Below are positions 24,348 through 34,362 of a stretch of 64,000 nucleotides of DNA, piece by piece (position 1 is the first letter of the stretch; every line of letters begins with the position of its first letter). The translations under genes and the position numbers were made by a program. Location: the NCBI GenBank assembly GCA_963777515.1, contig CAVZQU010000007.1, positions 372,001-436,000 of the forward strand, written 5' to 3'. Under the pieces are notes generated by a model, which ran no database searches, had not been told where the DNA came from, and saw nothing but the letters and a program-made list of their open reading frames with translations. Source of the DNA: CAVSWT01 sp963777515 (GTDB lineage: Bacteria; Bacteroidota; Ignavibacteria; Ignavibacteriales; Ignavibacteriaceae).

Positions 24348-27077
24348 ATGCCGCTCAAAAAATCTTTATTTAATAAAGTTTTGTATCTGGGTCTTTTATT
24401 TACCTTTTCATCATTGCTGCTTTTTCAAAACTGTTCAAAGGATAATAACCCGGCTGCTCCCCCTGATGACCAGTCAAGTGCAGCAAAACTAGATACAACA
24501 ATAAATGTTGATGCAGCAGATGCCTACATTTCATATCAAGATAGTCTTGTCTTGCGTATTCCCCAGGGAACAGTTTCCGGCGATACAAAATTAACGATTA
24601 CAAAGTTAGCAGAAAGTTCAATTCCAACAGATACCGAAATGGATTTTCCTGATGCTTATGAGATAACTTTGGGTTCGCAGCATGTTTTCGATAAACCATT
24701 GAGTTTGACATTAAAATATGACCCGGAAAAATTAAATGAGGGTAAATTGAAATATCAGATTGGTGCTGCATATTATGATGAAACTTTGAATAGATGGGAA
24801 TTATTCAAAGGCGTTTCAGTTGATACAATTAATAATACGATTTCTTTTTCTACATCACATCTTACAAAACTATCATGGTGGCATTTTAAAAAAGTTTTAG
24901 GTTACACTGATTATACAACAAGCCCCCATTTCATAATTTATTGGACTGATGGAAAAGTTCCCTCTGATGCAGATTATAAATCTTCTTTAACGAATCATAA
25001 AGGTACTAACCCGCATTATGTACAGGATATTCTTTATTACCTGGAGGAAGCGAGAGCGGCTTACAAAAAAGAAAATTTAACTGTTCCCACTGATACAACG
25101 AATAAAGCAGAGGTTAGAGTATTGGAATTAGCAAAAGGGGAGGATGGTAATACCAGTTATTTTGGTTTTATTAGAATAAGCCAAAACATACAAAAAGATA
25201 ATGATTTTTCGCAAGAAGAATTAGTTAAAATTACTTGCGCACATGAATTGCTGCATTACGTTCAGGATTATTATTATATGTTCACATTTGAAGGGAATAT
25301 TATAAAATGGTGGTTAGAATCTACTGCGGTTCAGGCAGACAGAATAGTCTGGCCTGACAAATCAAAATTTGAAGCCATAAGTTACGCAGATGGGTCATTA
25401 AGTGGACAGTTGGAACGCTCTTGGGATGATTGCAACGAAGACCCTAATTTCTATACTGCTGGCGGCTTTCTTACTTATTTAACTGCATATCGTGCCGGGT
25501 CAAAATTGAGTATTCCGGAAATTATAATTGAAACCGGTAAAGCAAAAAATGTAAGTTATTTCAGGACTACATTGAATGATTATCTGGTGAATAAGATGTC
25601 TTCACATGGGATTGGTTCTGAATATAGAGATTATGTTAAATGGGCTTATGAACACAAGGGGCCAATTAAAATCGATTATATTCCCCCTCTTAGCAGCACA
25701 AATGATAAATATGTTGTGCCTGTGATGTTAACTGAAACAAATCCCACTTGGAACGGGAATGTTACAATCCCATATTTAGCGGCAAAGATGGTAAAAATTA
25801 TTTCACCTACATCTCAAGGGGCAACGTCCTTTAATATTGTCCTTAAAAGCCAGGATACCCAAATTGAACAATATGTTTATGTGTCGGATAGGAATCAAGC
25901 CGTTTATAAAAAATATCTTGTTAAAAATGACACATTAAAAATTAATTTGGAAAGTAAAAACCAATGGATTGATATTCTGAGTAATAATGTATTCAAAGAT
26001 GGGAGCGGCAGTTTTGATCTAAGTGTTGAGCTTGTGCAAAAGCCTACTATAATCAGTATCACTCCCAATAGTGCAGCTGTTGGAACTGTTGTACAAATAA
26101 AGGGCAATAATTTTGGCGCATCCCAAAATAAAGGTGAAGTATGGTTTGGAGCAGTTAAAGCATTAGCCTCTGATATTGTTTCCTGGGTTGATACTCAAAT
26201 AGATGTAAAAGTTCCGGCAGGTGCAACAACCGGAAATGTTCATGTTGTGGTCAATAATATTAACAGCAATAATACTTCATTCACATTGTCTAATGGTGCA
26301 GAAATAACCAATGTATACTTGAATGATACTAAATTGGAATTCACCGCTCCCAAAAATGCTTTTTCAATAAAGGGAAAGAAATTTGGTACTAGCGGTAAGG
26401 TCTATATCAATAACTCTGAAATCTCATATAATTGGTACTGGAGTGATACGTCAATATATGTAAACTCATTACCAGAAGATATTGCAACAGGGTTGGATTC
26501 TATTTATATAATCTCAACCTCTAACGGACAATCAAATACATTTCAATTTTATAACGGTGTTCCCTTAAGTTATTTGTCTGCTCTTGACGCACCGGGATAT
26601 GATATTTTGCTCTACGCTATTTATGGAACTCAAAGCGAAATTGTTGCAATAGATCCTAATAGTGATGATGGACTAACAAAGTCGTTCAATTGGAAAAATA
26701 ATGTTTTGAATATTGAAATCAATAGTTCACGGGTAACTTATATATACACTGGAAATATTGAATGCACCTTTTCTGCCGACGGACTTAAAATTGAGAAGCT
26801 CTTGATCAATTATACTTTTGAAAATTCAAGCACTTCCTCGTCGGTTGATAATTTAGAATTCCATTATCAGGCAAAAAATATTCCTTATTTTATTTACTGG
26901 GATGGACGAATTAGCTATCAAATGGGTTATTCCGGATTACAAAATGCAACTGTTAGTACTTCGGGAAATATTTTTGTACGTGATTTAAAGACTAATGAGA
27001 TTGTATCACGCCCATTCTCAGGAATTAGAACAGATCTATCTACCTCTGGAATTCAAATTGAATTTCCTCCTAAATAA
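24348..27077 (+). CDS. lipoprotein with HExxH metalloprotease and IPT/TIG domains
   Basis: The start is set at ATG 24348 (MPLKKSLFNKVL), preceded by GGAGGGAAAC; the frame extends 16 codons further upstream without support. This gives 909 residues. The lipobox LLFQNC marks a lipoprotein. An Ig-like N-terminal region with a DFPDAYEITLGS segment precedes a peptidase domain with HELLHYVQD (His299, Glu300, His303) and a downstream WWLESTAVQAD that may supply a third ligand. An IPT/TIG domain follows (ITPNSAAVGTVVQIKGNNFG), then a second divergent TIG-like unit and a C-terminal beta-rich region. It resembles putative secreted proteases of the MXAN_6640 type. Substrate unknown. Confidence 0.7.
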   Translation: MPLKKSLFNKVLYLGLLFTFSSLLLFQNCSKDNNPAAPPDDQSSAAKLDTTINVDAADAYISYQDSLVLRIPQGTVSGDTKLTITKLAESSIPTDTEMDFPDAYEITLGSQHVFDKPLSLTLKYDPEKLNEGKLKYQIGAAYYDETLNRWELFKGVSVDTINNTISFSTSHLTKLSWWHFKKVLGYTDYTTSPHFIIYWTDGKVPSDADYKSSLTNHKGTNPHYVQDILYYLEEARAAYKKENLTVPTDTTNKAEVRVLELAKGEDGNTSYFGFIRISQNIQKDNDFSQEELVKITCAHELLHYVQDYYYMFTFEGNIIKWWLESTAVQADRIVWPDKSKFEAISYADGSLSGQLERSWDDCNEDPNFYTAGGFLTYLTAYRAGSKLSIPEIIIETGKAKNVSYFRTTLNDYLVNKMSSHGIGSEYRDYVKWAYEHKGPIKIDYIPPLSSTNDKYVVPVMLTETNPTWNGNVTIPYLAAKMVKIISPTSQGATSFNIVLKSQDTQIEQYVYVSDRNQAVYKKYLVKNDTLKINLESKNQWIDILSNNVFKDGSGSFDLSVELVQKPTIISITPNSAAVGTVVQIKGNNFGASQNKGEVWFGAVKALASDIVSWVDTQIDVKVPAGATTGNVHVVVNNINSNNTSFTLSNGAEITNVYLNDTKLEFTAPKNAFSIKGKKFGTSGKVYINNSEISYNWYWSDTSIYVNSLPEDIATGLDSIYIISTSNGQSNTFQFYNGVPLSYLSALDAPGYDILLYAIYGTQSEIVAIDPNSDDGLTKSFNWKNNVLNIEINSSRVTYIYTGNIECTFSADGLKIEKLLINYTFENSSTSSSVDNLEFHYQAKNIPYFIYWDGRISYQMGYSGLQNATVSTSGNIFVRDLKTNEIVSRPFSGIRTDLSTSGIQIEFPPK

Positions 27078-27171
27078 TAATAGGAAGTTCAATTCAAATA
27101 GAGGAAAAGAAATATTATAATGCCGACAGCGGAGATTTGAGAATTCAAATAGAGTAAAATTATAAAATATT

Positions 27172-27426
27172 TTAATTTTGTTTTTCAATTATCCTCAATA
27201 TCGAAGGAAGCACAATTAATAAAAGCGGCAAAGCTATAATAAATCCTCCACTTATTGCTATTGCCAAAGGCTGATGCATTTGCACGCCTGTACCAATTCC
27301 AAAAGCAAGCGGCAGCAATGCAATGATTGCTCCAAATGCCGTCATAAGTTTAGGGCTCAGCCTTTTTGAAACCGCATGAACTATAGCATCTACATGTGTG
27401 TTATCCTTTTTGGGGATATTATGAAA
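27172..27426 (-). pseudogene. C-terminal relic of an RND (AcrB/CusA-type) transporter
   Basis: The 85-codon open frame ends at 27172. It reads RLSPKLMTAFGAIIALLPLA, then FGIGTGVQMHQPLAIAISGG and a hydrophobic helix ending SILRIIEKQN. This is the last two membrane helices of a heavy-metal-efflux or AcrB-type RND pump. There is no start and no remaining upstream part; a TAA at 27427 closes the frame. It directly abuts a T9SS relic on the other strand (27432), which suggests an old deletion junction. Confidence 0.75.
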
Positions 27427-27431
27427 TTATT

Positions 27432-27494
27432 TATTATTATAAACTTTCAACCGGCGATTTTATTCAAACGAGAAAAATGATTTTATTAAAATGA
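27432..27494 (+). pseudogene. last 20 codons of a T9SS sorting domain
   Basis: The frame reads YYYKLSTGDFIQTRKMILLK then TGA. It matches the invariant end of type IX sorting domains in this group (compare ...NYSETKKMILLK at 24000 and ...IQTKKMIYLK at 51060). The rest of the gene is gone. Confidence 0.7.
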
Positions 27495-27630
27495 TTTTTT
27501 CATTTAAACACGTTAGTTGTTAAATTTTATGAAGCCAAATTCTTTGTGAATTGATTCAAATATTTTTGAGACTGTTTAATAAAATTGTTTTTTGCAAATA
27601 AAGTCGTCCTTTAATTATTAAAATTTAAAT

Positions 27631-27664
27631 GCCTTCAGGATTTTTATCTTGAAGGCTTTTTTTT
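27631..27664 (+). terminator. orphan intrinsic terminator
   Basis: A 7-bp stem GCCTTCA/TGAAGGC with a 12-nt loop is followed by eight T. The nearest intact upstream gene on this strand ends 550 nt away, so it may have served the gene that left the T9SS relic. Confidence 0.75.
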
Positions 27665-27869
27665 GTATCATTCCAAATTTGAGGCCTCAATCGTTTTATT
27701 AATTATAAAAAGATAATCTAATTTTGATAACTTCATTTCTAAAATTGTTGTGATACATGTTACACTCATTTCTTTAAACCTTAACATCACTTTTAGCGTC
27801 TAAGTTGTTGGTTATAATAAAAATAATTTATAAGCCGGAAATTTAAAGAACTTCAACCGGGAGTAAAAA

Positions 27870-28325
27870 ATGATAAAAATATTTGTTTTATCATTATTTG
27901 TTTTCGTTATATCCTTTGCTTCAATAAATGCACAAATACGTAGAACACCAAAAGAAAGAGCACAAATGTTAAAAGACCAGCTTAGTCTAACTGATTCACA
28001 AACCACAAAAATTGAAAACATTTATATAGCCGCAGATAAAAAATTTCAAGAATCCAGCCAGGGTAATTTCGACAGATCAAAATTCAGAGCTATAATGGAT
28101 AGCACCAATATTGAGTTAAAAACACTTTTGAATGACAAGCAGAAAGATGCATTTGATAAATTTATTGAAGAAAGAAGAGGCAGAATGCGCGGTAATAAAT
28201 CAAATTCTACATTCGAATTAAAAATTCACTTATTATATAATCGGAAAAAAAATGAAAAAGAAAGTAATTATTTACAGCTTAATTGTAGTAGGATTACTTG
28301 TGTTAGTTTATTTCTTATTTATTAA
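27870..28325 (+). CDS. Spy/CpxP-like periplasmic protein, 3' end uncertain
   Basis: A signal peptide (about 1-21, ending INA) is followed by a helical, charged domain with QLSLTDSQTTKIENIY and LLNDKQKDAFDKFIEERRGRMRG, typical of small LTxxQ-type periplasmic proteins. A GGGAGTAAAA stretch precedes the ATG. The last 50 codons read unlike the family and overlap the next gene by 74 nt in another frame, so the true stop is probably near 28200-28240 and an indel has extended the frame. It leads the efflux operon. Confidence 0.65.
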   Translation: MIKIFVLSLFVFVISFASINAQIRRTPKERAQMLKDQLSLTDSQTTKIENIYIAADKKFQESSQGNFDRSKFRAIMDSTNIELKTLLNDKQKDAFDKFIEERRGRMRGNKSNSTFELKIHLLYNRKKNEKESNYLQLNCSRITCVSLFLIY

Positions 28326-29547
28326 AGATGACAACAAAGCACCTATATATACTTTTACTGAATTGAAAAAAGGAAACATAAGCAACACCATCACCAGCAC
28401 AGGAACTTTGGGAGCACTTAAAACTGTTGATGTTGGAACTCAAGTTTCAGGAAAAATTGATAAAATATTTGTAGACTTTAATTCAGATGTAAAAAAAGGA
28501 CAATTGCTCGCAATACTTGATACCACAAATCTTGCTTTGGCTGTAAGGGATGCAAATTCAAACTTAGAAAAAACAAAATCACAATACGAACAAGCATTAG
28601 CGCAATATAATAGAAACAAAGAATTATATGATAAAGGATTCTTATCGGAATTAGATTATATAAGTTCAAAACAAGCTTGGAATCATCCTTATCAGATTAT
28701 CATTCTGCGCAGACTTCTCTTGAAAGAGCAAAAACAAATTTGAACTATGCATACATCTATTCACCAATAAACGGAAAAATAATTAATAAAAATGTTGAAG
28801 AAGGTCAAACAGTTGCGGCAAGCTTTTCATCTCCAACTTTATTTGAAATTGCAGAGAACTTATCCAATATGCAAATTTTAGCTTCTGTAGATGAAAGTGA
28901 TATTGGACAAATTAAAGTTGGGCAGGAAGTTAAGTTTTCTGTTCAGGCTTATCCAAACAAAGAATTTACAGGCAAAGTTGTTCAGATAAGACTTAATTCT
29001 GAGGTTGTTCAAAATGTTGTTAACTATACTGTTGTAATAAATGCAGACAATAAAGATAATTACTTACTTCCCGGAATGACAGCAACTTTGGATTTTTATG
29101 TTGAAGTAAAAAATGATGTTTTAATGGTTCCAAATTCTGCTTTAAGATTTCAACCTTCTGCAGAAGTCTTAGCTAAATATGAAAAACAAAATGCAAAGCA
29201 AGCGAGCAGTTCAAATGGAACTTCATCCGACAGTCTTACGAAATAAATTTCGAATGATGCACAATGGAAATTTTGGTTCTGGTCAAGGTTCCAGCAGTTT
29301 TCAAAACAGAAGTTTCGGCAGAATTTGGTATTTTGATGATAAAGGCAAATTACAAATGGCAAGAGCAGTTTTGGGTTTAACTGATGGTAAGAATACAGAA
29401 ATAGTAAGAAGTAGAGATTTAAAAGAAGGAATGAAAGTAATTACCGGGCAGCAGAATGCAGATGAAAATGGAACATCAAATATTTCAAATAGAAATTTCC
29501 CTCGCGGTTTGGGAGAGGATTTTAAATTGGAGAACGGAATTGAGTAA
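28252..29547 (+). CDS. macA: MacA/HlyD-type efflux periplasmic adaptor, frameshifted
   Basis: This is the periplasmic membrane-fusion subunit of an ABC efflux pump. It has an N-terminal anchor helix (about 5-24), a biotinyl-lipoyl-like half (GTLGALKTVDVGTQVSGKI), a coiled-coil hairpin, a second lipoyl half (YIYSPINGKIINKNVEEGQT) and a beta-barrel region (MPGMTATLDF-like, LLPGMTATL here). It is read in three frames: 28252-28743, 28677-29246 and 29179-29547. The first break is at about 28670 (A-run in TCAAAACAAG) and the second in the low-complexity region around 29200-29240. The gene is followed by overlapping ABC genes, as in macAB operons. Confidence 0.8.
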
Positions 29548-30283
29548 AAATATAATTAACACTGTTTCATTAACTAAAACTTATTTCATTGGTGATATTG
29601 AAGTCCATGCATTGAAAGATGTTGATTTAAAAATTGATGAAGGTGAATTTGTAGCAATAATGGGTGCTTCGGGTTCAGGCAAATCAACTTTAATGAATTT
29701 AATAGGATGCCTTGATAAGCCAACTTCAGGTGAATATTTTCTTGATAGAGTTAATACAAGTAAGTTAACAAAAAATGAATATGCTGAAATTAGAAATCAA
29801 AAAATTGGTTTTGTATTTCAAGGGTTTAATCTTTTAGCAAGAACAACTACTCTTGAAAATGTTGAACTGCCTTTAATGTATGACAGGCAGAATCGTATAA
29901 AAGACCCAAAGAAAAAAGCAATTGAAGTCCTTGAACGAGTTGGATTAGGCGATAGATTAGAGCATGAGCCTAATCAGCTTTCAGGTGGACAGCAGCAGAG
30001 AGTTGCAATAGCCAGAGCTCTTGTAAATGAACCTTCATTAATTTTAGCGGATGAACCAACCGGAAATTTAGACAGCAAAATGTCAGTTGAAGTTTTTAAT
30101 CTCTTTCAAAAATTAAATGATGAAGGAATTACTATTATACTTGTTACGCATGAAAGAGACTTTGCTCATTTTGCTAAAAGAATTGTTGAGCTAAAAGACG
30201 GACATATCATCAAAGATTTTGAAATTAAAAATAGATTAATTGCTTCTGAAGAATTAGAGAAATTAAAAGAAGAAGTTATTTAA
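29540..30283 (+). CDS. macB: MacB-type ABC transporter ATP-binding protein
   Basis: A 247-residue ATPase. I choose TTG at 29540, which overlaps the adaptor's stop (TTGAGTAA), because the upstream extension has no homology. It has Walker A GASGSGKST, the signature LSGGQQQR, Walker B LILADEPTGNLD and the H-loop VTHE. The MacB/LolD subfamily fits the neighbouring FtsX-type permease. It powers the efflux or export pump with the adaptor and the TolC-like channel. Confidence 0.9.
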   Translation: MSKNIINTVSLTKTYFIGDIEVHALKDVDLKIDEGEFVAIMGASGSGKSTLMNLIGCLDKPTSGEYFLDRVNTSKLTKNEYAEIRNQKIGFVFQGFNLLARTTTLENVELPLMYDRQNRIKDPKKKAIEVLERVGLGDRLEHEPNQLSGGQQQRVAIARALVNEPSLILADEPTGNLDSKMSVEVFNLFQKLNDEGITIILVTHERDFAHFAKRIVELKDGHIIKDFEIKNRLIASEELEKLKEEVI

Positions 30284-30301
30284 AAAGTTTTAGGATAAAA
30301 A

Positions 30302-31520
30302 ATGCACATAAAAAACATTTTAAAAGTAGCTGGTAAAAGTATTTTGAAATCAAGGATGCGAAGCCTGTTGACAGCACTTGGAATTATTATCGGTGTTGCC
30401 GCAGTAGTTGTAATGGTTGCTATCGGCGATGGCGCTCAAATGCAAGTCGAGCAGCAGATATCCGCACTTGGTTCTAATTTACTTATAATATTTCCTGGGT
30501 CTACAAATCAAAGGGGAGTAAGAATGGGTGCGGGCAGTTTTAATAGATTTACTATGGAAGATGTTAACAAAATACGAGAAGAAGCAACATTAATTAAAGG
30601 CAGTTTCTCCTATTGTGCGGTCGGGCGGTCAAATAATTGGAGGAAATGGAAACTGGAGCACCCAAATTCAAGGTGTAAGCCCAAACTATTTGGAAATTAG
30701 AAACTGGCCTTTGGCATCAGGAGATTTCTTTACCGATAAGGATATGTTATCAAGATCGAAGGTTGCTGTATTAGGACAAACGGTAGTTAAACAATTATTC
30801 CCCAATGAAGATCCAATTGGGCAATTAATCAGAATAAGAAATGTTCCATTTAGAGTGATTGGTGTTCTATCATCTAAAGGTCAGGGTGGTTTTGGAAATG
30901 ACAATGATGATATAATTTTTGCTCCCGCAACAACAGTTCTTGATAGATTGACGGGCGGAAGATATATTAATTTTATTCAGGCAAGTGCTGTTTCATTGCA
31001 GCAAATTGGACAAGCGCAAGCTGAACTTACAAAAATTATGAGAGAAGCACATCATCTTCATCCCGGCGAAGACGATGATTTTACAGTTAGGAATCAGGCG
31101 GACATAACAGAAGCAGCAACAGCAACATCAAAAGTATTAACTGTTTTGCTTGCTTCTGTTGCGGGTGTTTCTTTGATAGTGGGCGGAATTGGTATTATGA
31201 ATATCATGCTTGTATCAGTTACTGAAAGAACAAGAGAGATTGGTATTAGGTTATCAGTTGGTGCAAGAACTTCGGATATATTAATTCAGTTTTTAACTGA
31301 AGCAATTGTGCTCAGTTTGGCAGGAGGTTTAATTGGTATTTTATTGTCTTTCGGCATCACTTATATTTTAAATAATTATACAGGCCAGTTTGCTTTTATC
31401 CGGCCTGAGATAATTATGATTGCTGTAAGCTTTGCCGGTGTGATCGGAATATTTTTTGGCTTTTATCCGGCAAGAAAAGCAGCAAATTTAAACCCAATTG
31501 ATGCGCTTAGATATGAATAA
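30302..31520 (+). CDS. MacB-type ABC permease (FtsX domain), frameshifted
   Basis: The N-terminal membrane helix (SRMRSLLTALGIIIGVAAVV) is followed by a MacB-type periplasmic domain and an FtsX C-terminal domain (GGIGIMNIMLVSVTERTREI), ending IDALRYE. It is read as 30302-30700 plus 30615-31520. The two join at about 30600 (ATLIKG then AVSPIVRSGGQIIGG) by one-base loss near AAAGG. The permease is separate from the ATPase, as in many Bacteroidota MacAB homologues. It lies 18 nt after the ATPase gene. Confidence 0.86.
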
Positions 31521-31624
31521 TATTTGCTTGATATAAACTTAATTACTGAGGTTTATGAATAGTTACTCTACTTTTTGTTGACTAAATAATAAATATAATT
31601 ATTCACTCAAAAGCGGAGTATATT

Positions 31625-32071
31625 ATGAAAATCAATCCCCTGGATAGAAGCAATTTTTTTAAGGGCTTATTAATTCTTGTTGGAAAAGAAAAAAACTTCA
31701 CTCAAAATGAATGCACCATGTTAAAAGATATAGCTAAAAGCTTAGGCTTCAATTATGAGTTTGCAGATAAAGCAATAAAAAATTTCCTGGGGAATAAATA
31801 TATAATAGAAGAGCCGCCTGTTTTTTCTGATTGCAATTTTGCCGAAATATTTATTAGAGATGGAATGAAAATAGCTTTATCGGATAAGATTTTAAATGTT
31901 GACCAAATTGAGTGGCTATCCAAAACGGCACTAAAAAATCATTTATCAAAGCAATGGGTTTTCATTGAACTGGAAAGCTTGCTTGATAATTTTAATTCAA
32001 GGGTTGAAACAAATTTTGAAATTCAAAAATATGCTGGCCCTATCTATAATAATAGTTCATTTGCAAATTGA
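31625..32071 (+). CDS. uncharacterised cytoplasmic protein between permease and TolC
   Basis: A 148-residue soluble, mostly helical protein; no signal peptide or membrane helix. The layout of an acidic helical bundle (FFKGLLILVGKEKNFTQNE, later MKIALSDKILNVDQIEWLSK) is reminiscent of TerB-like domains, but I cannot assign it with confidence. It begins 104 nt after the permease and ends 28 nt before the TolC-like gene, so it is part of the efflux operon or close to it. Confidence 0.55.
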   Translation: MKINPLDRSNFFKGLLILVGKEKNFTQNECTMLKDIAKSLGFNYEFADKAIKNFLGNKYIIEEPPVFSDCNFAEIFIRDGMKIALSDKILNVDQIEWLSKTALKNHLSKQWVFIELESLLDNFNSRVETNFEIQKYAGPIYNNSSFAN

Positions 32072-32098
32072 AATAGAAAAATTCCAGAAAGTTCAAAA

Positions 32099-33436
32099 AT
32101 GATTAAGCGTTTTATTTTACCTTCTTTGCTTTGTGCATTAATTTTATGGTCCAATAATTATGCTCAAAAACAATTATCATTAAATGATGCAATCACAATT
32201 GCTCTTCACCAAAATACCGATTTAATTAAATCTCAAAACAATTTGGCAACAAATTCAGCTGCTATTAAAAATGCTTATGGAGAACTGCTGCCGAATTTAA
32301 ATATTAAATGGCTCATGGAGCTGGCAAAGAGTAAGCGATAAAGGTGGTGAAACTCAGGTTGATTTTTTCGGAAGAGAAACTACTCTTCCCTCTTCTGAAA
32401 CAGATACAAGAAATTATTCTTTATCTGCAGGAGGAAATGTTACTTTGTTTGATGGTTTATCAAACATTGCAAATATAAATCAGAAGAAAAATAATTTTGA
32501 ATCAGCAAAACTTAAATCTTGAAAGACAAAAACAAAATATTATTCTGCAAACGGCTAATTTTTATTTCGCTATAATTAGTTATGATTCATTGCTAAAATA
32601 CCAGGATGAAAATTTAAAATATAACCAAGAGCTTCAAAAAGAAATTAATGAAAAGCAAAAATTAAAAATGGTTACTTTGGCCGATGTATATTCTCAAGAA
32701 GCTCAAACAGCTAATTCCCAATTAGCTTATCTGCAAGCAAAAAATAATTTTGAAAAAGCAAAGATTTCTCTTTTGGATTATCTTTCACTCGATATAAATG
32801 AAGATTATATCTTTCAGCCTTCCATCAAAAAGTGAATATGATTCCAGCCTTACAAGCGATAATTATGATCAGCTTTTACAATTTGCACTTATCACATCGC
32901 AATGATTATCTAAGCCAAAAATATGCTGTAGAAAGCAGTGAAAACCAGTTAACAATTGCTCGTTCGGGATATTTACCAACTTTAAGCGGGAACTACCGTT
33001 TTTCTACTGCGGCAACAAATTTAAATTCAGTATTCAACAGAAAAACTTACAATGTTGGTTTAACATTAAGCTTACCTATTTTTTCTAATTTCAATACTGA
33101 ATATTCAACTGAAGCAGCGGATGTATCACTTCAGAATACAATGAAGATTTAAAACAATTGGAAAGACAAATTAAATCGGATGTAAAAAATTCATTACTCG
33201 ATTTACAGACATCAAAGCTGCAGCTTGATGTTTCTAAAAAAGCTTTACAATCTGCAAAAGAAAGCTGGGATATTAAAAAAGAAAGTTATAATGTTGGGGC
33301 AGTAACTTATATCGACTTGCAGCAGACGTACAATAATTATCTGCAAGCATTAAACAATCAAATTCAATCTCAATACACATATTTTACGAAACAGTTTGCT
33401 TTGTTAAATGCGATTGGGGATTTAAATCAAAATTAA
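32099..33436 (+). CDS. TolC-family outer membrane efflux protein, frameshifted
   Basis: The signal peptide (ending NNYA) is followed by two repeats of the OMF fold: LSLNDAITIALHQNTDL at the start, GNVTLFDGLSNIANINQKKN, YFAIISYDSLLKYQDENLKY, then YNVGLTLSLPIF and a closing YNVGAVTYIDLQQTYNNYLQAL. It is scattered over at least four frames (32099-32341, a stretch to about 32515, 32497-32835, 32832-33152, 33158-33436). Joined, the length (about 445 residues) is normal. It forms the outer membrane channel for the MacAB-like pump. Indels dominate, so consensus error is likely. Confidence 0.82.
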
Positions 33437-33440
33437 AAGT

Positions 33441-34289
33441 TTATTCTCCCAATTGAAATGAATAATCTAATAATTCGTCATAAGCATTCTTTATGATGAA
33501 TGACGACAATTTTGCCATAGTGTTATATTGGAAATTAGGGTTGATCGTGCTTTCATAATATACTTCAATATTGTTATTCTCAGTTGGCTCAATGTTTTCC
33601 ATATTCCAAGTTAAAATTGAATCCTGTAAATTGTAACTTTCAGGGTTTGCCTCAAAAGATGATTGATTTGCAGATATACCATCTTTTAGTATAACGTAGG
33701 TATCAATTGACTCTATTTGATCTTTCCAAACAGAAGCATGCGCTAAATTAATTAGAAAACCTCTTTTACCAGACTTAATAACATTTGTATCCAAGCCAGG
33801 TAATGAATCAATGTTAGCCAATGAAGTCTCTCCCCAAAAAAGTGCTTTAACAGTTCTAGTTTCATGAGGCTTAAATCTTGTTTGAATAGTGTACCATTCT
33901 TCATTTCCATCTTGGATAAACTGAGGATTTCTTCTTTCTCCTTCTACCCATAATTCAATACTAAGTATCCCGCTGGAAATTCTACTGCCTGGTTCATCAC
34001 TGTTTTCATCATGTCCGGTAGAAGGTAAAGCTAATTCTTGTTCCAAAAAATCATCGGTAGGGTTGGTAAAATTTGATTCTGAATAAACAGCTACCGCATT
34101 GGAATAAACAAAAACTATAAATCTTTGATAATCTAATTTTAGTGAACTTTCTGCGTTATCTGTTATTGTTCTGCAATGAAAAGGCGGAATGATTGCAATA
34201 TATTTTTCGTCTTGTGCTTTATTATTCTGAAAAATTAATAGAGTTATTGCAATAATTACTAACAGTTTAGTAAAAAAAGTTTTGATCAT
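33441..34289 (-). CDS. secreted protein of unknown function
   Basis: A 282-residue protein with a signal peptide (about 1-25, ending NNKA). The remainder is beta-rich, with a WYTIQTRFKPHETRTVKALFW segment and repeated aromatic strands. No catalytic motif, lipobox or T9SS tail is visible. It converges with the TolC-like gene (4-nt gap). I do not recognise the family. Confidence 0.6.
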   Translation of the reverse strand: MIKTFFTKLLVIIAITLLIFQNNKAQDEKYIAIIPPFHCRTITDNAESSLKLDYQRFIVFVYSNAVAVYSESNFTNPTDDFLEQELALPSTGHDENSDEPGSRISSGILSIELWVEGERRNPQFIQDGNEEWYTIQTRFKPHETRTVKALFWGETSLANIDSLPGLDTNVIKSGKRGFLINLAHASVWKDQIESIDTYVILKDGISANQSSFEANPESYNLQDSILTWNMENIEPTENNNIEVYYESTINPNFQYNTMAKLSSFIIKNAYDELLDYSFQLGE

Positions 34290-34362
34290 AAAAAATAAGC
34301 CCTTCTAAAAAAAGATAAATTCAAATTCCATTATTAAAAAGATAAGCTATATTTTAAAATTA

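Larger units (their letters stand above)
27078..27869. other. relic-bearing intergenic region
   Basis: No intact gene lies in these 790 nt. They hold the RND relic (27172-27426), the T9SS tail relic (27432-27494) and an isolated terminator (27631-27664). Two copies of AATTCAAATAGAG occur at 27091 and 27142. The remainder shows nothing I recognise. Confidence 0.65.

Noticed and set aside
24400..24588. Minus-strand ORF within the metalloprotease gene
   Set aside because: It is an antisense shadow of the signal-peptide region with no ribosome binding site.
27091..27154. Direct repeat AATTCAAATAGAG, 51 nt apart
   Set aside because: Only 13 nt and AT-rich; a similar string occurs at the end of the preceding gene, so not clearly an att site or IS footprint.
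29456..29539. Upstream ATG start for the ABC ATPase
   Set aside because: The extra 28 residues overlap the adaptor in another frame and show no ABC homology; TTG 29540 gives a normal N-terminus.
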